From Bacillota bacterium (lineage in GTDB: Bacteria > Bacillota > Clostridia > Lachnospirales > Lachnospiraceae), in assembly GCA_902363515.1 (NCBI GenBank), contig CABJAN010000005.1, positions 62,001 through 126,000 of the forward strand: a stretch of DNA of 64,000 bases. Direction: 5' to 3'. The translations under genes were made by a program, and so were the position numbers. Positions 33,007-41,045 of this stretch are shown here, piece by piece. Under the pieces are notes generated by a model that ran no database searches, had not been told where the DNA came from, and was given only the letters and a program-made list of their open reading frames with translations. Position 1 is the first letter of the stretch. The number at the start of each line of letters is the position of its first letter.

Positions 33007-35091
33007 TTAGTTATTTGATTCCAGTTCTACATTTGGTTCGCAGCAGGCGCAATCCGGTTCCAGTTCAAAAGTAATGTCATTGAAGAAAATGGCATCCTCT
33101 TTTCCAAGGGCTCCCGGAATAATGGAGAAGGTATTGGAAATTCCATCCTGTGCGTCCAGGAATGGCAGCTTGGAAACAGAGTTCAAAGATGCAACCGCGC
33201 CTTTGCTGTCTCTGTGATGCATGGGATTTGCGCCGGGAGCAAAAGCTTCTCCGGCTTTTCGTCCGTCTGGCGTGGAGCCGGTAGCTTTTCCATAGACCAC
33301 ATTAGAAGTAATGGTAAGGATGGAAGTAGTAGGAATACCGCCCCGGTAAGTGTGGTTTGCCTTAATATACTGCATAAATTCGTGGACAATATCATAGGCA
33401 ATCTCATCCACACGGTCATCATCATTTCCGTATTTTGGGAAATCTCCCTGGGTTTCATAATCCACAACAATGCCATGTTCATCCCGGATGGTTTTTACTT
33501 TGGCATATTTAATGGCAGACAGGGAATCTGCCACCACAGAAAGACCGGCGATTCCGGTAGCAAACCAACGGGTGACTTTCTGGTCATGAAGGGCCATCTG
33601 CAGCCGTTCATAGCTGTATTTATCATGCATATAGTGTATGACATTTAAGGTGTTTACATACACCTGTGCCAGCCATTTCATCATATCCCGGAAGCGTTCC
33701 ATGACTTCGTCATATTCCAGATATTCGGAAGTGACAGGGCGGAATTTAGGACCAACCTGTTTTTTGGAAACTTCATCCACACCGCCGTTAATCGCATACA
33801 GAAGACATTTGGCAAGGTTTGCTCTGGCTCCGAAAAACTGCATTTCTTTTCCAACGCGCATGGAAGATACACAGCAGGCAATGGCATAATCATCTCCATG
33901 AGTTATCCGCATTAAATCATCATTCTCATACTGAATAGAAGAGGAAGCAATGGAGGTTTTGGCACAGTAGCGTTTGAAGTTTCCGGGAAGTCTGGTGGAC
34001 CATAATACCGTCAGGTTTGGTTCAGGAGCAGTTCCAAGATTGGACAACGTGTGCAGATAGCGATAGGACATTTTTGTTACCATGTGACGTCCATCAATAC
34101 CCATACCCGCAATGGATTCCGTTACCCAGGTTGGGTCGCCGGAAAACAGGGCATTATATTCAGGGGTTCTTGCAAATTTTACCAGACGCAGTTTCATAAT
34201 GAAATGGTCTACAAACTCCTGAATCTCTTCTTCTGTAAAGGTTCCTTCCCGTAAATCTCTTTCTGCGTAAATATCCAGGAACGTAGAAGTACGTCCAAGA
34301 GACATGGCGGCTCCGTTCTGTTCCTTAATGGCAGCCAGATAACCAAAATACAGCCACTGGATGGCTTCCTGAGTATTTTTTGCAGGGCGGGAGATATCAA
34401 AACCATAGATTTTGCCAAGTTCTTTTAAATCTTTTAATGCACGAATCTGTTCAGAAAGCTCTTCCCGCTCTCTGGTAACATCAGAGTACATAATGGTTCT
34501 GGTAGAATCTTTTTGCTGCTGTTTATCCTCAATTAAGCGGTCTACACCATAAAGTGCTACTCTGCGGTAATCTCCAATAATGCGGCCTCTGCCATAAGCA
34601 TCCGGAAGCCCGGTAATAATGTGGCTGGAGCGGCACGCCCGCATTTCCGGGGTATAAGCATCAAAAACACCGTCATTGTGAGTCTTTCTGTGTTTGGTAA
34701 AGAACTCTACAATCTGTGGGTCAACCTCATATCCATTATCCTGGCAGGCTTTCATGGCCATGCGGATTCCTCCGTAAGGCTGGAGAGAACGTTTAAAAGG
34801 TTTATCTGTCTGAAAACCTACAATGGTTTCTTTTTCTTTATCCAGGTATCCAGGGCCATGGGAAGTAATGGTGGAAATGATTTTGGTATCCATGTCCAGT
34901 ACACCGCCTTTGGCGCGTTCCTGTTCTGTAAGAGCCAGTACCTGCTCCCATAAATCTTTTGTATTTTGTGTGGGGCCTGCAAGAAACGTTTCATCCTGGT
35001 CATAGGGCGTATAATTTTTCTGAATAAAGTCCCTGACATTGATTTCCTTTTCCCAGATACCTCCCAAAAAGGAGTTCCATTCTGTCATCAT
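33007..35091 (-). CDS. Pyruvate formate-lyase large (catalytic) subunit, lacking the glycyl-radical domain
   Basis: A 694-residue protein corresponding to residues 1 to about 685 of the usual ~760-residue formate C-acetyltransferase, which converts pyruvate and CoA to acetyl-CoA and formate. The catalytic cysteine pair is Cys406-Cys407 in IACCVSS. The chain follows the family through [19 protein letters not shown] and ALGKED, then departs into [22 protein letters not shown], an acidic cysteine-containing tail with no counterpart in standard PFL. The radical glycine is supplied by the next gene. The start is ATG 35091 or the adjacent ATG 35088, after AGGAGG. First gene of the operon. Confidence 0.92.
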   Translation of the reverse strand: MMTEWNSFLGGIWEKEINVRDFIQKNYTPYDQDETFLAGPTQNTKDLWEQVLALTEQERAKGGVLDMDTKIISTITSHGPGYLDKEKETIVGFQTDKPFKRSLQPYGGIRMAMKACQDNGYEVDPQIVEFFTKHRKTHNDGVFDAYTPEMRACRSSHIITGLPDAYGRGRIIGDYRRVALYGVDRLIEDKQQQKDSTRTIMYSDVTREREELSEQIRALKDLKELGKIYGFDISRPAKNTQEAIQWLYFGYLAAIKEQNGAAMSLGRTSTFLDIYAERDLREGTFTEEEIQEFVDHFIMKLRLVKFARTPEYNALFSGDPTWVTESIAGMGIDGRHMVTKMSYRYLHTLSNLGTAPEPNLTVLWSTRLPGNFKRYCAKTSIASSSIQYENDDLMRITHGDDYAIACCVSSMRVGKEMQFFGARANLAKCLLYAINGGVDEVSKKQVGPKFRPVTSEYLEYDEVMERFRDMMKWLAQVYVNTLNVIHYMHDKYSYERLQMALHDQKVTRWFATGIAGLSVVADSLSAIKYAKVKTIRDEHGIVVDYETQGDFPKYGNDDDRVDEIAYDIVHEFMQYIKANHTYRGGIPTTSILTITSNVVYGKATGSTPDGRKAGEAFAPGANPMHHRDSKGAVASLNSVSKLPFLDAQDGISNTFSIIPGALGKEDAIFFNDITFELEPDCACCEPNVELESNN

Positions 35092-35151
35092 AATGTGTTC
35101 ATCCTCCTATATATAGTGGTTAGTCAAATATAACTTTTCGGTTATAGTGGG

Positions 35152-35180
35152 ATTTTATTATACTGGACGGAAATTGTCAA
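35152..35180 (-). promoter_or_regulatory. Promoter for the pyruvate formate-lyase operon
   Basis: On the minus strand: TTGACA (35180-35175), 17-bp spacer, TAAAAT (35157-35152). The leader then carries a small hairpin (35130-35145, ATAAC/GTTAT). No recognisable Rex or FNR operator was seen. Confidence 0.6.
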
Positions 35181-35296
35181 GGAGGTATTTTGTTTAAAAT
35201 GCGGAACAAAAAAAGAATTCTCTTTTGAAGGGGGATAGAAAAGAAGGGAGCTATATGATAAAATGAAACTACAAAGTGACAGAGGAAGTGAAGAAT

Positions 35297-35959
35297 ATGG
35301 TTATTTGTCTTATCTTTTTGGTACTCATCCTGGTGGTGAATCTGCCAGCCATTGTACAAAAAAGTCTTGCCGGTAAATTGGTATATGGAGATTATAGTAC
35401 AGAAAACGGCCAGTTAAAAATGATTGAATGGTTTAAGCTCTACCCACTTAAAAAATTATTATTGGCTTTGTTATGGCTATTTTGTGCATATATCTCCATA
35501 AGAAGAGTGGAAGTATTTTGGAATGAAAAATATCAGGGATTAATTTGGATTGAATTATTTTTCATTGGATTTACCTTACTAAGTGCATATAAAATATGGA
35601 AATATATTAAAACACCGTATCATTGTGCGATTGTTTTAAAAAAGTTTTATTCCAAGGAAGAACTGGAACGTGAGCTTAGAGGCGAAAAATTTGAATGTGT
35701 TCAATTTGAAAATGCCATATTGCAAAAAGCAGTCCGCATGTTTGACAGCAAAAACTGGTTAATTATAAACGGGATACTCTATGCTAAAAAGTATATGACA
35801 GATTTCAAATATATGTTTATGGGGAATACGAATAACATATGGATTACATATTATGGCGGTAAAGGTTTGATTCTCCCTTTCTCAAGCACTGATTTATCAG
35901 GAGATAGAGGGGAAGAAGTGAAACAAGTGTTACAGCGCATTATGGAAAAGTTTCAATGA
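35297..35959 (+). CDS. Membrane protein, unknown family
   Basis: A 220-residue protein with a hydrophobic N-terminus (VICLIFLVLILVVNLPAIV), a second helix around residues 57-72, a third around 86-105, and a soluble C-terminal region of about 110 residues. The latter is beta-rich (NWLINGILYAKKYM-like pattern, then GKGLILPFSS) and resembles pleckstrin-like membrane domains, but I do not recognise a family. The start was placed at ATG 35297 with AGAGGAAGTG upstream; a GTG at 35276 is in frame but has no site. Divergent from the PFL operon. Confidence 0.5.
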   Translation: MVICLIFLVLILVVNLPAIVQKSLAGKLVYGDYSTENGQLKMIEWFKLYPLKKLLLALLWLFCAYISIRRVEVFWNEKYQGLIWIELFFIGFTLLSAYKIWKYIKTPYHCAIVLKKFYSKEELERELRGEKFECVQFENAILQKAVRMFDSKNWLIINGILYAKKYMTDFKYMFMGNTNNIWITYYGGKGLILPFSSTDLSGDRGEEVKQVLQRIMEKFQ

Positions 35960-36014
35960 AAAAAGAGCGTTGCTTCATAAGGAATCACACACCTATGGAG
36001 CAGCGCCCATTTTT
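35959..36014. terminator. Bidirectional terminator
   Basis: A 13-bp stem (35967-35979 with 35994-36006, G-U pairs included) flanked by A6 on the left and T5 on the right, between convergent genes ending at 35959 and 36018. Confidence 0.78.
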
Positions 36015-36017
36015 ATG

Positions 36018-36722
36018 TTAAGCGTTATCTGATTTAGAGGAATCCGCTAATTCTTCCGGTACGGTATACTGGTCAGGGTCTTTGGCATCTTCTTCCTGGG
36101 CAGGTTCGTATTTGGCAAATACTCTACGGAAAATCATGGATTCAATATAAGCTACCACGGCAAATCCAAGAAGCATCCACAGCATACTTCCATACACCAA
36201 TGTGGTGGTAGTTAGGAAAGTAAGAAATCCCAATGCAATAGGAAGTGCAATCACTAAAATGGTCCATGGCAGATTTAAAATTGCAATCAACAGAGAATTT
36301 TTGAAAATATTTTTAATGTTGTTTTCAAATCGCGCTGTATATGGAAATATGTAGGATAAAATCATTAAGTAAAAAATAATCAAGGCTCCAATTAAAACGC
36401 GGAAAAGATTGCTCATATTTTCCGGAAGGAGAGAAGCTGCCTGATAATCTACGAAAACGAAAATACCAAGGACTGCCATAATCAGCCAGATAATGGTAGA
36501 TTGTTTGAAATTTTCTTTAAATGCTTTTAAGAAACCTTTAAAGATATAGGATTCTTCCCCGCGCACCATTTTCATGGTAATGGTGTATAACGCAGTGATA
36601 GAAGCTCCTGCTGTAACAATGGGAAGACAGCAGATAATGCACATTACATTTAAAATCATTAAGTCGCATACCTTAGACAGAAACCGCATAATGGGGCTGT
36701 CAAGATTAAATAATCCGTTCAT
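36018..36722 (-). CDS. YesL-family (DUF624) membrane protein
   Basis: A 234-residue protein with about five membrane helices. The N-terminal FNLDSPIMRFLSKVCDLMILNVMCIICCLPIVTAGAS segment is characteristic of YesL proteins, which in Bacillus and Clostridia often sit next to carbohydrate ABC transporters. No such transporter is nearby, so a role in sugar uptake is not supported here. Acidic C-terminal tail (EDAKDPDQYTVPEELAD). It follows the CNNM-type gene by 14 bases on the minus strand. Confidence 0.82.
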   Translation of the reverse strand: MNGLFNLDSPIMRFLSKVCDLMILNVMCIICCLPIVTAGASITALYTITMKMVRGEESYIFKGFLKAFKENFKQSTIIWLIMAVLGIFVFVDYQAASLLPENMSNLFRVLIGALIIFYLMILSYIFPYTARFENNIKNIFKNSLLIAILNLPWTILVIALPIALGFLTFLTTTTLVYGSMLWMLLGFAVVAYIESMIFRRVFAKYEPAQEEDAKDPDQYTVPEELADSSKSDNA

Positions 36723-36736
36723 AAGTCATTTCCTTT

Positions 36737-38026
36737 CTAGTTGTCATGAAAATCTTTGTTATTATGTTCCCCGGATTCGGGAAGGTAGATGTGTACAGAT
36801 TCGATTCGGTTTCGTTCTACCTTATCTACCACAAGCCGGATGCCGGATTCGGTTGTAACCGATTCCCCTTTTTCCGGAAACCGGTCTAATTGTTCAATAA
36901 TGTAGCCGCCAATGGAATCATAGTCATCAGATTCAATATCCAGATGCAGAACTTCGTCCAAATCATCCAGGCGGGCAGAACCAAGAGCCAGGTATTCTTT
37001 TCCGGGGAGAATTTCCGTTAAATCGTCCTCTTCTTCTATATCATATTCGTCATGAATATCACCAACGATTTCTTCCACTAAATCTTCCAGGGTCACAATG
37101 CCCGAGGTAGCGCCGTATTCGTCCAGCACTACAGCGAAGGAAACAGAATGTTCCTTCATTTCCATCAACAGTTCAGAAGTCTTTTTGTACTCATAAGTAA
37201 AATAAGCCTCCCGAAGAATTTTCCGAAGGGTAAAATCTTTCTGATCTGTAAGCAGAAGATCCTTTACATTTATAATACCGATGATATTGTCTGTGGTTTC
37301 TTCAAACACAGGAAATCTGGTATGCTTTTCCTCACGGAACAGTTGAATCAGGTCTTCATAACTGCTGTTGACATCAGCAAAAGTTACATCAATCCGGGGA
37401 ACCATCACATCCTGTGCCTGGGAATCTCCGAAATCAAATACATTGTAAATCATCTGTCGTTCTTCTGTTTCAATGACACCTTCTTTATGTCCCACGTTTA
37501 CCAGGGTGCGAAGCTCATGCTCTGTGATGGTGTTTCCTTTTACACTGTCATCTACCCGCAAAAGAGTCAGCACACCTTTTGCCATTTTGTTGACCAGGAA
37601 AATCACCGGGGTCAGTAAAAACATAAGAAAATGAATGATTCTGGCGTAGGAAAGAGCCATTTTTTCTGCATGAAGAGAAGCCATGGTCTTAGGTGTGATT
37701 TCACCAAAAATCAAAACCAGAAGGGTGATAATACCAGTGCTGATACTTACTGCCGCATTGCCAAAAAGCCTCATGGTGATGGTTGTGGCAAGGGAAGATG
37801 CACTGATGTTTACAATGTTGTTGCCAATGAGAATCGTACTCAGTAGTTTGCCGGAGTCCTCTATTACGGTTAAGAGAATGGAGGACCGCTTATCACCCTG
37901 CTCGGCCAGAGACTGGATACGAATCTTGTTTACGGTTGTCATAGAAGTTTCTGCTGATGAAAAAAATGCTGATAAACAAATAAGTATAATCAGAGCCAGA
38001 AACTGTATGGCGTCACTGGAATCCAA
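36737..38026 (-). CDS. CNNM/HlyC-CorC family transporter-like protein
   Basis: A 429-residue protein: an N-terminal DUF21 membrane domain (LICLSAFFSSAETSMTTVNKIR), two CBS domains in the middle (MVPRIDVTFADVNSSYEDL and TRFPVFEETTDNIIGIINVKDLL), and a C-terminal CorC_HlyC domain (ESVTTESGIRLVVDKVERNRI). Relatives export Mg2+ or control its flux; the old name hemolysin is misleading. The start is probably TTG 38026, since AAAGGAG stands nine bases before it on the minus strand. An ATG at 38059 lies upstream of this site and has no site of its own. Confidence 0.88.
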   Translation of the reverse strand: MDSSDAIQFLALIILICLSAFFSSAETSMTTVNKIRIQSLAEQGDKRSSILLTVIEDSGKLLSTILIGNNIVNISASSLATTITMRLFGNAAVSISTGIITLLVLIFGEITPKTMASLHAEKMALSYARIIHFLMFLLTPVIFLVNKMAKGVLTLLRVDDSVKGNTITEHELRTLVNVGHKEGVIETEERQMIYNVFDFGDSQAQDVMVPRIDVTFADVNSSYEDLIQLFREEKHTRFPVFEETTDNIIGIINVKDLLLTDQKDFTLRKILREAYFTYEYKKTSELLMEMKEHSVSFAVVLDEYGATSGIVTLEDLVEEIVGDIHDEYDIEEEDDLTEILPGKEYLALGSARLDDLDEVLHLDIESDDYDSIGGYIIEQLDRFPEKGESVTTESGIRLVVDKVERNRIESVHIYLPESGEHNNKDFHDN

Positions 38027-38140
38027 TATGTTCAACTCCTTTATAAAAAATATAATCATAGCTTTAAGCTATACAGAATAATATACATGATTTCCTTTGA
38101 GATTGCAAGAAAGCAACAGGAAAAAAGTTGATTTAAGGGG

Positions 38141-38169
38141 TGTCAGAAATAAAAAAACTGTGATATAAT
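38141..38169 (+). promoter_or_regulatory. Promoter for the surface-protein gene
   Basis: TATAAT (38164-38169) with extended TG (38161-38162); the -35 at the 17-bp position (TGTCAG, 38141-38146) is weak. Confidence 0.45.
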
Positions 38170-38215
38170 GGGCGGTAACAAAAAGATTGTGTTTGAAAAT
38201 GAGGGATGAATATTC

Positions 38216-40264
38216 ATGAATAGAAATAAAAAAACTTTACATAAAGCAGCAGTAAACGTACTGGGATTTACACTGGCTTCCGTTATGACTGCGGGAACCG
38301 TGGGAGAACTTGCAGCGCCGGTTCCGGTGTGGGCAGCCCAGACACAGGATCAGGAAGTGAAAAAGACGGTTTATCTCAACGGAAGTGCAAAGGCGTCAGA
38401 TACAGCCGATGGAAGTACAGAAGAAAAGGCGGTTTCTTCTTTTGCCAGGGCACTGAAATGTGCAGGAGAAAATGGTGTGATTCTGGTTTCCGGCACGGTT
38501 ATGATAGATGAGAAAACAGAACTGGAAATTCCGTCTAATGTTACGATTAAAAGAGCAGAGGGATTTGAAGGTAAGCTCGTCAAAATAACTGGAAAAGGAA
38601 CTCTGACAATTTTCGGAGCCGGAATTCAGGCAGAGGATGTAGATACAGATTCTGCAGAAGCGGGAAAGGCTGCTTTTCAAATAAAGACAGCAGAGGAAGA
38701 AAAAGAACCGGAGGCTCAGCAGCCAGAGGCGCCACAGGAAACTCCAGAGACCGAAAAGCAGGATGTACCTCAGGAGGAACAAAAACCTCAGCAGCCGGAG
38801 GCGCCGGAAACAGAACCAGAGGCAGAAACACCGGAGAAAGAGCCGGAGACAGAACACTCTGAAACACCAGAGGAGAGGCCTGAGCAGCCACAAACACCGG
38901 AACAGCAGCCAGAGACAGAAGTTCCGGAAGAGGAAACACCGGAACAACAGCCTGGTGAAACCCAAAAGCAGGAAGCTGTTTTGCAGATTCCTCAAAAGCT
39001 GGTATTTGAGACAAAAGCAGAGTGGGAAGATTTTGCATTTGAGGAAGAGACTGGATTTGCGGGAGAGGGAACTTTTGCGTGGGAAGGAAATACAGATTTA
39101 ACAGCATATGAAAGTCAGATGATCCTTCGATTTACTCCCAATAATCTGGAAAAATGGGATTATACCGGGATAGAAGGCTGGGAAGAGGATTCTCAAACCG
39201 TAGTGCGTAAAATACAGGTATTTGTAGAAGAATTAAAGGAAAACAAAGAGTCTGAGGCAGAACCTGAAACAGAAGAGGACGTGAAGCCGGAAGAACCGCA
39301 GAAACCGGAAAACCCGCAGGAAGAATCAGATACAACAGATTCGAAAGAGCCTTCAAAGGAGGAATCCGAAGAAGAGTCCAAAGAGGATGTGACCATTATT
39401 CCGGTAGAACCCGCTGTGCCAGAAAAGGAGCAGCAGGAACAGCAGAAACCTTCTGTTGAAAACAGCGCACAGCCGGGAAAACTGGGTGAAGTGGCGCAGG
39501 AAGCCCCTGAGGTCATTCCGGTAGGAAGCCTGATTGATGAGTCTGGCGTACAGGTTTCTGCAGACTTTCTTCCATTTTATGTGGACCTTCAGGTAAGCTA
39601 CAATGATAGTGTCAGCCAGTTGCCGGATGCGGGAATCGGGGAAATCCTTTCCGCCTATGAATTGAAACTGTGGGATTTAAAAGAAGATACAGAGTATCAG
39701 ATACCGGAAGGCAAGAAGGTAAAAGTACTGATACCTCTGCCGGAAAATGCAGATTGTTATTCTGATTTGTCCATTGCTCATTATCTGGGAAATAATGAGT
39801 ATGAATATTTCATTTTCGATAAAGAGGGAAAAGTAGGGAATATGACCATTGAAGTAAAAGATGGCGAAGAGTATCTGGCTTTTGAAACAGCTTCCTTCAG
39901 TCCTTTTAATGTAGGTGGACATCAGATTGTAGGACCTGGAATCACCAGTCCGGGACACAAGCCCTCAACAGGAACAGGCGGTCAGTCTGTACAGCAGTCA
40001 GGACAGCAGCAGTCCCAGCAGAGTAATCATTCCTCTGGACAGAGCAATGCAGCACAATCTTCTCAGGGAACATCTGCAGCACAGAAAAAACCTGGAAACC
40101 AGTCAGCAGCTAATACGGGAAGCTCCAACGTAACGGTTATCCATACGGTAAAAACCGGAGATAATACAGAGATTTTACAATATGTACTGTTAGGAGCAGG
40201 AGCTTTGGCGCTTGGAACAGGAGCTGTGCTTCTGGGGAAAAAGAAGAAAAAACAGGACAAATAA
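38216..40264 (+). CDS. Pro/Glu-rich cell-surface protein with sortase-like signal
   Basis: A 682-residue secreted protein. The signal peptide ends near Ala41 (PVWAAQ). Residues about 50-150 form a beta-strand-rich domain (VSGTVMIDEKTELEIPSNVTI) that looks like the start of a parallel beta-helix. Residues about 160-253 and 340-420 are Pro/Glu-rich spacers with PE, PET and QQP repeats. A beta-rich domain follows at about 430-575, then a Ser/Gln-rich stretch. The C-terminus has VKTGD, a membrane helix and KKKKKQ, the layout of a cell-wall sorting signal with a non-LPXTG motif. Ligand unknown; no sortase gene is nearby. Confidence 0.78.
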   Translation: MNRNKKTLHKAAVNVLGFTLASVMTAGTVGELAAPVPVWAAQTQDQEVKKTVYLNGSAKASDTADGSTEEKAVSSFARALKCAGENGVILVSGTVMIDEKTELEIPSNVTIKRAEGFEGKLVKITGKGTLTIFGAGIQAEDVDTDSAEAGKAAFQIKTAEEEKEPEAQQPEAPQETPETEKQDVPQEEQKPQQPEAPETEPEAETPEKEPETEHSETPEERPEQPQTPEQQPETEVPEEETPEQQPGETQKQEAVLQIPQKLVFETKAEWEDFAFEEETGFAGEGTFAWEGNTDLTAYESQMILRFTPNNLEKWDYTGIEGWEEDSQTVVRKIQVFVEELKENKESEAEPETEEDVKPEEPQKPENPQEESDTTDSKEPSKEESEEESKEDVTIIPVEPAVPEKEQQEQQKPSVENSAQPGKLGEVAQEAPEVIPVGSLIDESGVQVSADFLPFYVDLQVSYNDSVSQLPDAGIGEILSAYELKLWDLKEDTEYQIPEGKKVKVLIPLPENADCYSDLSIAHYLGNNEYEYFIFDKEGKVGNMTIEVKDGEEYLAFETASFSPFNVGGHQIVGPGITSPGHKPSTGTGGQSVQQSGQQQSQQSNHSSGQSNAAQSSQGTSAAQKKPGNQSAANTGSSNVTVIHTVKTGDNTEILQYVLLGAGALALGTGAVLLGKKKKKQDK

Positions 40265-40315
40265 GGCATGAATACAGAAACCCTTCCATATAGATACATA
40301 TGGGAGGGTTTTGAT

Positions 40316-40690
40316 ATGGAACAGACAATTTCAAAAAATGCAAAGCCTTTACAAATGATGAAAGCGTTACTGCTGTCTTATGCGGTAACCGGCGTACTGC
40401 TTCTGGTACTTGCTTTTTTGCTGTATAAAATGGGACTGGGAGAGAGTCAGGTGAACCTTGGGATTTGGCTGATTTACATAGTCTCCTGTCTGACTGGTGG
40501 ATTTTATATGGGGAAAAAGGCAGAGTCCAGAAGATTTCTCTGGGGAATGGGGCTTGGAGGAAGCTATGCTTTTTTGCTTTTGGCAGTGACCTTTTTGACG
40601 GAACATCAGGCAAGAGGAGATATGAAAGAAATGCTGCTTTTGTTTTTCCTGTGTCTTATGGGAGGAACCCTGGGAGGAATGTTATCCTGA
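40316..40690 (+). CDS. Small membrane protein, TIGR04086-type
   Basis: A 124-residue protein with four hydrophobic segments: LLLSYAVTGVLLLVLAFLLY, LGIWLIYIVSCLTGGFYMG, GLGGSYAFLLLAVTFL and LLLFFLCLMGGTLGGML. It resembles the family NCBI calls TIGR04086, short Clostridial membrane proteins of unknown function that I recall being encoded beside SCIFF genes. The start is ATG 40316 (MEQTISKN) after GGGAGGG; an in-frame ATG at 40268 lacks a site. It lies 90 bases before the SCIFF gene, with a promoter in between. Confidence 0.7.
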   Translation: MEQTISKNAKPLQMMKALLLSYAVTGVLLLVLAFLLYKMGLGESQVNLGIWLIYIVSCLTGGFYMGKKAESRRFLWGMGLGGSYAFLLLAVTFLTEHQARGDMKEMLLLFFLCLMGGTLGGMLS

Positions 40691-40701
40691 AAAAGAAATA
40701 C

Positions 40702-40730
40702 TTGCCTGGCAAGGGCAGCTATGCTATAAT
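40702..40730 (+). promoter_or_regulatory. Strong promoter for the SCIFF peptide gene
   Basis: TTGCCT (40702-40707), 17-bp spacer, TATAAT (40725-40730), TG at 40722-40723. A near-palindrome (40738-40750, centre mismatch) follows in the leader. Confidence 0.7.
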
Positions 40731-40780
40731 ACCGCTTAGATATCATATCTGAATACTAAATACATAAGGAGGATTATGTG

Positions 40781-40921
40781 ATGGAACATATCAAAACATT
40801 AAATACAAAAAGCTTACAGAACACAGTGAAAAAAGGTGGCTGTGGTGAATGTCAGACATCTTGCCAGTCAGCTTGTAAAACTTCCTGTACTGTAGGAAAC
40901 CAGAGCTGCGAAAATAAATAA
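40781..40921 (+). CDS. scfA: SCIFF ranthipeptide precursor (six cysteines in forty-five residues)
   Basis: A 46-residue peptide beginning MEHIKTLNTKSLQNTV, with six cysteines at positions 21, 24, 28, 32, 36 and 43 in the rest of the chain. This matches the SCIFF family, the precursor of a thioether-crosslinked peptide found in nearly all Clostridia. Its maturase gene follows 124 bases downstream. In characterised SCIFF, a Cys sulfur is joined to a Thr residue; Thr26, Thr34 and Thr37 are candidates here. The start is ATG 40781 with AAGGAGG at 40767. The biological role of the mature peptide is not established. Confidence 0.93.
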   Translation: MEHIKTLNTKSLQNTVKKGGCGECQTSCQSACKTSCTVGNQSCENK

Positions 40922-40979
40922 TCTGTCGTAAGGCGTTCAAATCTGCCACGGACAGCTTTCGCGTGCAGGAACGAATGGG

Positions 40980-41012
40980 AGCAGCGGCATTAAAGCCGCT
41001 GCTTATTTGTTG
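40980..41012 (+). terminator. Attenuator-like hairpin between SCIFF and its maturase
   Basis: A perfect 9-bp stem (AGCAGCGGC 40980-40988 with GCCGCTGCT 40995-41003), six-base loop, then TATTTGTTG. The T tract is interrupted, so partial read-through is likely, which would give more peptide than maturase. Confidence 0.6.
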
Positions 41013-41045
41013 CGATAAAAATATGCAAAAGAAAGGGGTAACACG

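Noticed and set aside
32745..33009. Frameshift or sequencing error separating the two parts of pyruvate formate-lyase
   Set aside because: The large subunit ends in a tail not found in standard PFL, and the small gene has its own ribosome site and start codon; a simple indel would leave standard sequence on both sides.
38396..39107. Two long minus-strand frames opposite the surface-protein gene
   Set aside because: They arise from the Pro/Glu repeats read backwards (Leu/Phe/Arg-rich or Leu/Pro-rich products) and have no start signals.
40781..40921. Metallothionein-like cysteine-rich peptide
   Set aside because: Six evenly spaced cysteines in the C-terminal half, the conserved leader-type N-terminus and the neighbouring maturase identify it as SCIFF.
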